Source: Prevotellaceae bacterium
Lineage (GTDB): Bacteria; Bacteroidota; Bacteroidia; Bacteroidales; Bacteroidaceae
DNA length: 64,000 nt
Reading direction: 5' to 3'
NCBI GenBank assembly: GCA_015257125.1
Contig: JABZKU010000002.1
Coordinates: forward strand, 77,416-141,415
The number at the start of each line of letters is the position of its first letter. Position 1 is the stretch's first letter. Under the pieces are notes generated by a model. The model ran no database searches. It was not told where the DNA came from and saw only the letters and a program-made list of their open reading frames with translations. The translations under genes were made by a program, and so were the position numbers. Positions 60,801-64,000 of the stretch are shown here, in pieces.

Positions 60801-62456
60801 TCAAGTGAACCAGAGCATAACCAGCACTTGCGCGATGATCACGCGCAAGAACATGGCCAACGGATACACCGCGGCGTAGGCCAACGAGGCTTTGTCGCCC
60901 TCGACGGTGTCGTTCACGTAGCCCAACGCGATCGGGTTGGCCATGGCTCCGCAAAGCATGCCCGCTGTGGTGGCAAACGACTTGCGGCGCCACACCACTG
61001 CCACAACGGCCATCACCGCCATGGGGAGTGCCGTGAGCAAAGCGGAGAAAGCGATCCAGCGCAAGGCGGCCGGCTGCATCACAGTGTCCAGGAAATCACT
61101 GCCGGCGTCGAGTCCGAGACAAGCCAAGTACATCGACAGGCCGAGCGAGCGCATCATCAAGTTGGCCGACTGCGTGGTGTAGGCCACCATGTGCAGGCGC
61201 GGGCCGTAGGCACCGATGAGAATACCCATAATGATGGGGCCGCCGGCCAAACCGAGGCTGATGGGGAAGTTCAACCCCACGCTGATGGGAATGCTGCCGA
61301 GCAACAGACCGAGCACAATGCCCAAGAAGATGGTCACCATGTTGGGTTCTTCGAGCGAACGCACCTCGTTGCCGAGCAGATCCACCACGCGCTCGATGCT
61401 TTCGGCCTGTCCCACCACCGTCACACGGTCGCCCATACGCAACATCAGGTCGGGCGTGGCGAGCAGACGGAGGTCGTCGCGCTTGATGCGGCTCACCGTC
61501 ACGCCGTACTGGTAACGCAGATTCAAATCGCGCAGGCATTTGCCGTTGACCTCGGGGCGGGTGATGAGCACGTGGCGGGAGATGAAATGCGCATCAATGG
61601 CGTTCCAATCGATGTTTTCCTCCATCCAGTTTTTCGTCTCGTGTTCGCCGAACAGGTTGGTCAGCGCGTGCACCTGTCCTTTGCGGGTGATGATGAGCAG
61701 ACGGTCGCCTTCGTTGACTTCGGTCGAGGCATTGGGAAAAATCACCTTCCCTTCGCGCCACAAGCGCGACACCACAAAGCGCGTGTGCCCGGCATGCGAC
61801 ACGATGTCGTGAATCGTATGTCCGAACAGTGCGGGGTTGCGCACACAGTAGGAAGTGATGTAGGCTTCCTCGTCGTTGTCTTCTTCGCCGGCATGGTCGT
61901 GACGCTGCAACCAGCCGCGCATGATGACGAGTACCACAATAACCCCGATCATGCCGATGGGGTAGGTCACCGCACAACTCAAGGCGGCCACCGCCGAAGG
62001 TTGTCCGAGCTGTTTGAGCGTCTGTTGTGCCGCACCGAGTGCGGGGGTGTTGGTCGTCGCTCCGCAAAGCACGCCCATCAGATCCGTGAAGGGCAACCAG
62101 CCCATCAGCGCAATCAGCACAGCCAACACGGTGCCGATGAGCACCACGCCGATACTCAAGATGTTAAGCACCTTACCGCCGTGGCGGAAAGTCGTCACGA
62201 AACCGGGACCGACGTGCAGTCCGAGCGCATAGACGAAGAGAATCAGGCCGAAGCTCTCGGCATAGGACAACATCTGCGGATCGAGTTTCAGACCCAAGGC
62301 ACCGGCCAGAATGCCGGCAAAGAACACAAACGTAATGCCGAGGCTAATGCCCCGAAAACGGAACTTGGCCAACGACAGACCGAGGGCGCACACGGCCGAC
62401 AAGACGATGACGGCCTGAATGGCGGAAGGGCGAGTGAGGAGGTCGACAAACCACAT
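60801..62456 (-). CDS. AAE-family (AspT/YidE-like) exchanger with two RCK_C domains
   Basis: A 551-residue secondary transporter. Two membrane halves (about 1-185 and 365-551, around five helices each) carry the duplicated family motif (GVLCGATTNTPALGAA and GMLCGAMANPIALGY). Two TrkA-C-type regulatory domains lie between them (HTIHDIVSHAGHTRFVVSRLWREGK... and NGKCLRDLNLRYQYGVTVSRIKRDD...DRVTVVGQAESI). AspT exchanges aspartate for alanine; substrates of YidE-like members are unknown. The frame is open 17 codons further upstream, but MWFVDLLTRPSAIQAV is the natural start. Confidence 0.88.
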   Translation of the reverse strand: MWFVDLLTRPSAIQAVIVLSAVCALGLSLAKFRFRGISLGITFVFFAGILAGALGLKLDPQMLSYAESFGLILFVYALGLHVGPGFVTTFRHGGKVLNILSIGVVLIGTVLAVLIALMGWLPFTDLMGVLCGATTNTPALGAAQQTLKQLGQPSAVAALSCAVTYPIGMIGVIVVLVIMRGWLQRHDHAGEEDNDEEAYITSYCVRNPALFGHTIHDIVSHAGHTRFVVSRLWREGKVIFPNASTEVNEGDRLLIITRKGQVHALTNLFGEHETKNWMEENIDWNAIDAHFISRHVLITRPEVNGKCLRDLNLRYQYGVTVSRIKRDDLRLLATPDLMLRMGDRVTVVGQAESIERVVDLLGNEVRSLEEPNMVTIFLGIVLGLLLGSIPISVGLNFPISLGLAGGPIIMGILIGAYGPRLHMVAYTTQSANLMMRSLGLSMYLACLGLDAGSDFLDTVMQPAALRWIAFSALLTALPMAVMAVVAVVWRRKSFATTAGMLCGAMANPIALGYVNDTVEGDKASLAYAAVYPLAMFLRVIIAQVLVMLWFT

Positions 62457-62566
62457 GTCGAGTGGAGCGTTGAAAAAATGGAATGAAGGGCACGACTGCC
62501 GGAGCACCGTACCGAAAACACATATTTGTCAGCCTCTGCCGCGCTGCGACAAAGGGCGAACGGGTG

Positions 62567-62574
62567 CAAAGGTA
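62567..62574 (-). promoter_or_regulatory. -7 box of the exchanger gene (TACCTTTG)
   Basis: CAAAGGTA on the + strand reads TACCTTTG on the minus strand and is followed by CACC. The leader is about 105 bases. Confidence 0.5.
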
Positions 62575-62755
62575 GACAGAAAAGAACGAACACGACAAAA
62601 TTTCACGGCTTTTTTCCATTCGGCGCACGCATCAACGCACGCAATCGCCCTCTCCCACACACGGACGGCACTGTCCTTTCGAATCTCCACACGCTTCTCG
62701 CCCACAAACGCGGCGCATGCTGTGGCCTTCTTTTCCGCCACGCCGAGGGGTGGCT

Positions 62756-62818
62756 GAAAACAAGGGGACTTTCGACGAAAAGTGGTGGAGTTTTGCCGAA
62801 AAGTCCACAGTTTTTATT
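62756..62818. repeat. degenerate 21-base tandem repeat, three units
   Basis: Units start at 62756, 62777 and 62798, exactly 21 bases apart: GAAAACAAGGGGACTTTCGA, GAAAAGTGGTGGAGTTTTGC and GAAAAGTCCACAGTTTTTAT. The gap 62457-63159 otherwise contains two promoters and no supported gene. Confidence 0.65.
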
Positions 62819-62947
62819 GGGTTGTTGCCGTGTTTTTCATCGCACCGGCATCGTGTGCTTTCAACCTTGTGCGACTTTTTTTGACCGTACGTGGGTTTTC
62901 AGATCTCCTTCTGCGCGTTTTTGTTTTGACCGCGCTTATATTCTATG

Positions 62948-62955
62948 TATTTTTG
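62948..62955 (+). promoter_or_regulatory. -7 box of the BspA-like gene (TATTTTTG)
   Basis: TATTTTTG is followed by CAAC. The leader to the ATG at 63160 would be about 200 bases. Confidence 0.5.
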
Positions 62956-63159
62956 CAACTATCTACATAATAACAGAACGAGATCCCGAAAAATTCATCG
63001 ACTTCCGTAGAATTTCTTGCCGCGCTTGTGCCGGACAGGAGGGTTTCCACGGCATCCGTTTACAATCAGAAAATTTAATTTCACTCATTCTTTTCACCGC
63101 CCCTGCTCCCGAAGGCGACTTTCCTCCGATTGGGGAAGGAAATGGAGGAGCGCTACCGT

Positions 63160-64000
63160 ATGATTCACTATTTATGTTATTGCTGTGCGGTGTTCTTCGC
63201 ACTGATTTGTCTTCTGCTCGCCACGCCGCTGAGTGCGCAAGCGCAAACCCGCGAGGCCTATGTGTCACAAAGCGAGGACGAGACGACGCTCACCTTCTAC
63301 TACGATGCACTGCGTGCCACCCGCACCGGCACGACATGGGGTATCGAGGAGACAAAAAAAGAGGGAGACATCCCCGTCCCTGCTTGGGCAGGAACAAGCC
63401 AGGAGGAAAATACTACCACCGCGCGGGTGATGTTCGATGCTTCGTTCCGAGACTTCCGTCCCACCACCACCGCGAAGTGGTTTCATTATTGTGTAGCACT
63501 CAAGCAGATTGAAGGGCTGGAGTATCTCAACACTTCGGAAGTAACCGACATGAGTGGGATGTTCGAAGGTTGCCCGGAGCTGACATCTCTCGATCTGAAG
63601 AACTTCAACACACAGAACGTAACCGACATGAGTCGGATGTTCTCCGATTGCATTACGCTGACGTCGCTGGATCTGATGAACTTCAACACACAGAACGTCA
63701 CTAATATGAGTTCGATGTTCTCTTTTTGCTCGGCGCTCACTTCACTGGATCTGAAGAACTTCAACACAAAGAACGTAACCGACATGAGTTTGATGTTCTC
63801 TTTTTGCAAGGCGCTCACTTCGCTGGATCTGAAGAACTTCAACACACGGAACGTCACTAAGATGAACTCCATGTTCTACTACTGCTCGGCGCTGACTTCT
63901 CTCGATCTGAAGAACTTCAACACACAAAACGTCACTGACATGAACTCCATGTTCTACTACTGCTCGGCGCTGACTTCGCTGGATCTGAAGAACTTCAACA
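63160..64000 (+). CDS. BspA-like surface protein with DUF285 repeats, cut by the window end
   Basis: At least 280 residues are visible; the frame is open at the right edge. A signal peptide (MIHYLCYCCAVFFALICLLLATPLSAQA) precedes a short unique region (about 29-125). From about residue 125 there are 26-residue repeats of the DUF285/BspA type (TSLDLKNFNTQNVTDMSSMF...C.AL). BspA-like proteins are surface or secreted adhesins in oral and gut bacteria. An in-frame ATG at 63142 would add six residues; 63160 gives the better signal peptide. It lies behind a -7 box at 62948. Confidence 0.85.
   Translation, partial: MIHYLCYCCAVFFALICLLLATPLSAQAQTREAYVSQSEDETTLTFYYDALRATRTGTTWGIEETKKEGDIPVPAWAGTSQEENTTTARVMFDASFRDFRPTTTAKWFHYCVALKQIEGLEYLNTSEVTDMSGMFEGCPELTSLDLKNFNTQNVTDMSRMFSDCITLTSLDLMNFNTQNVTNMSSMFSFCSALTSLDLKNFNTKNVTDMSLMFSFCKALTSLDLKNFNTRNVTKMNSMFYYCSALTSLDLKNFNTQNVTDMNSMFYYCSALTSLDLKNFN
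63592..64000 (+). repeat. 78-base in-gene repeats of the BspA-like gene
   Basis: GATCTGAAGAACTTCAACAC recurs every 78 bases (e.g. 63592, 63670 as GATCTGATG, then onward), each copy encoding 26 residues. DNA copies are very similar to one another, which favours changes in copy number by recombination or slippage. Confidence 0.85.

Noticed and set aside
62526..63512. A 328-codon open frame on the + strand.
   Set aside because: It runs through intergenic repeats and promoters and out of frame into the BspA-like gene. Its composition is not protein-like; the DUF285 frame is the real one.

Overview
The window is bacterial and almost certainly from the phylum Bacteroidota, order Bacteroidales (Prevotella/Porphyromonas-like relatives). 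The reasons are: upstream boxes of the Bacteroidetes sigma-factor type (TAnnTTTG, sometimes with TTTG 19-20 bases further upstream) instead of E. coli boxes; an almost complete absence of Shine-Dalgarno sequences; Bacteroidetes-restricted families (DUF2851, DUF4271, DUF4491, BspA/DUF285, the long form of IspG); and the typical order DUF4271-hemD-rnpA-yidD-tatD. A sialidase and BspA-like surface proteins suggest a host-associated organism. A near-consensus parS site beside mnmG suggests the chromosomal origin may not be far away.

Layout. 0.3-13 kb (+ strand, one gene reversed): DUF2851, thioesterase, mnmG, apt, uvrC, dtd, deoC, a reversed polyprenyl synthetase, and polA. 13-24 kb: doxX-like, a lipoprotein, rpoN, a PAP2-like membrane protein, purE, ispG, an LTA-synthase-like sulfatase gene broken by one in-frame stop codon, and a GH33 sialidase. 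24-33 kb: cysS, ribD, an MsbA-like exporter, an intact second LTA-synthase-like gene, prmC and a transglutaminase-like lipoprotein. 33-40.6 kb: reversed FKBP lipoprotein and glyS, then metK behind a SAM-II-like riboswitch, LOG-family gene, DUF4271, hemD, rnpA, yidD, tatD-like. 48.6-62.5 kb (- strand): metG, tRNA-Pro(GGG), sufE-like, an M28 cyclotransferase-like lipoprotein, a class-I-amidotransferase/dipeptidase fusion, DUF4491, an Lrp/AsnC regulator, DUF389, a calcium-type P-ATPase, a small membrane protein and an AAE-family exchanger. The window ends inside a BspA-like repeat protein.

The accessory part is 40.6-48.5 kb. It looks AT-richer and has different codon use from its surroundings. 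It holds GTGAAGG heptamer repeats with a 26-bp palindrome, a strong promoter in front of a possible structured RNA, a wrecked M50 protease gene, and a co-directional set: DUF2130 coiled-coil/nuclease-like protein, PPP-like metallophosphoesterase, SprT-like metalloprotease, AAA+ ATPase with an unusual Walker B, and two unrecognised genes. This set is the best candidate in the window for an undescribed system.

A second theme is non-coding. A degenerate tandem repeat with a 21-23 base period (units of the type GAAAAGTCsnsNACTTTTsgCC) recurs in intergenic gaps across the window. One long copy at 32.7 kb and one inverted copy at 48.6 kb match over about 60 bases and double as terminator-like palindromes. 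Site coordinates read by eye may be off by one base.
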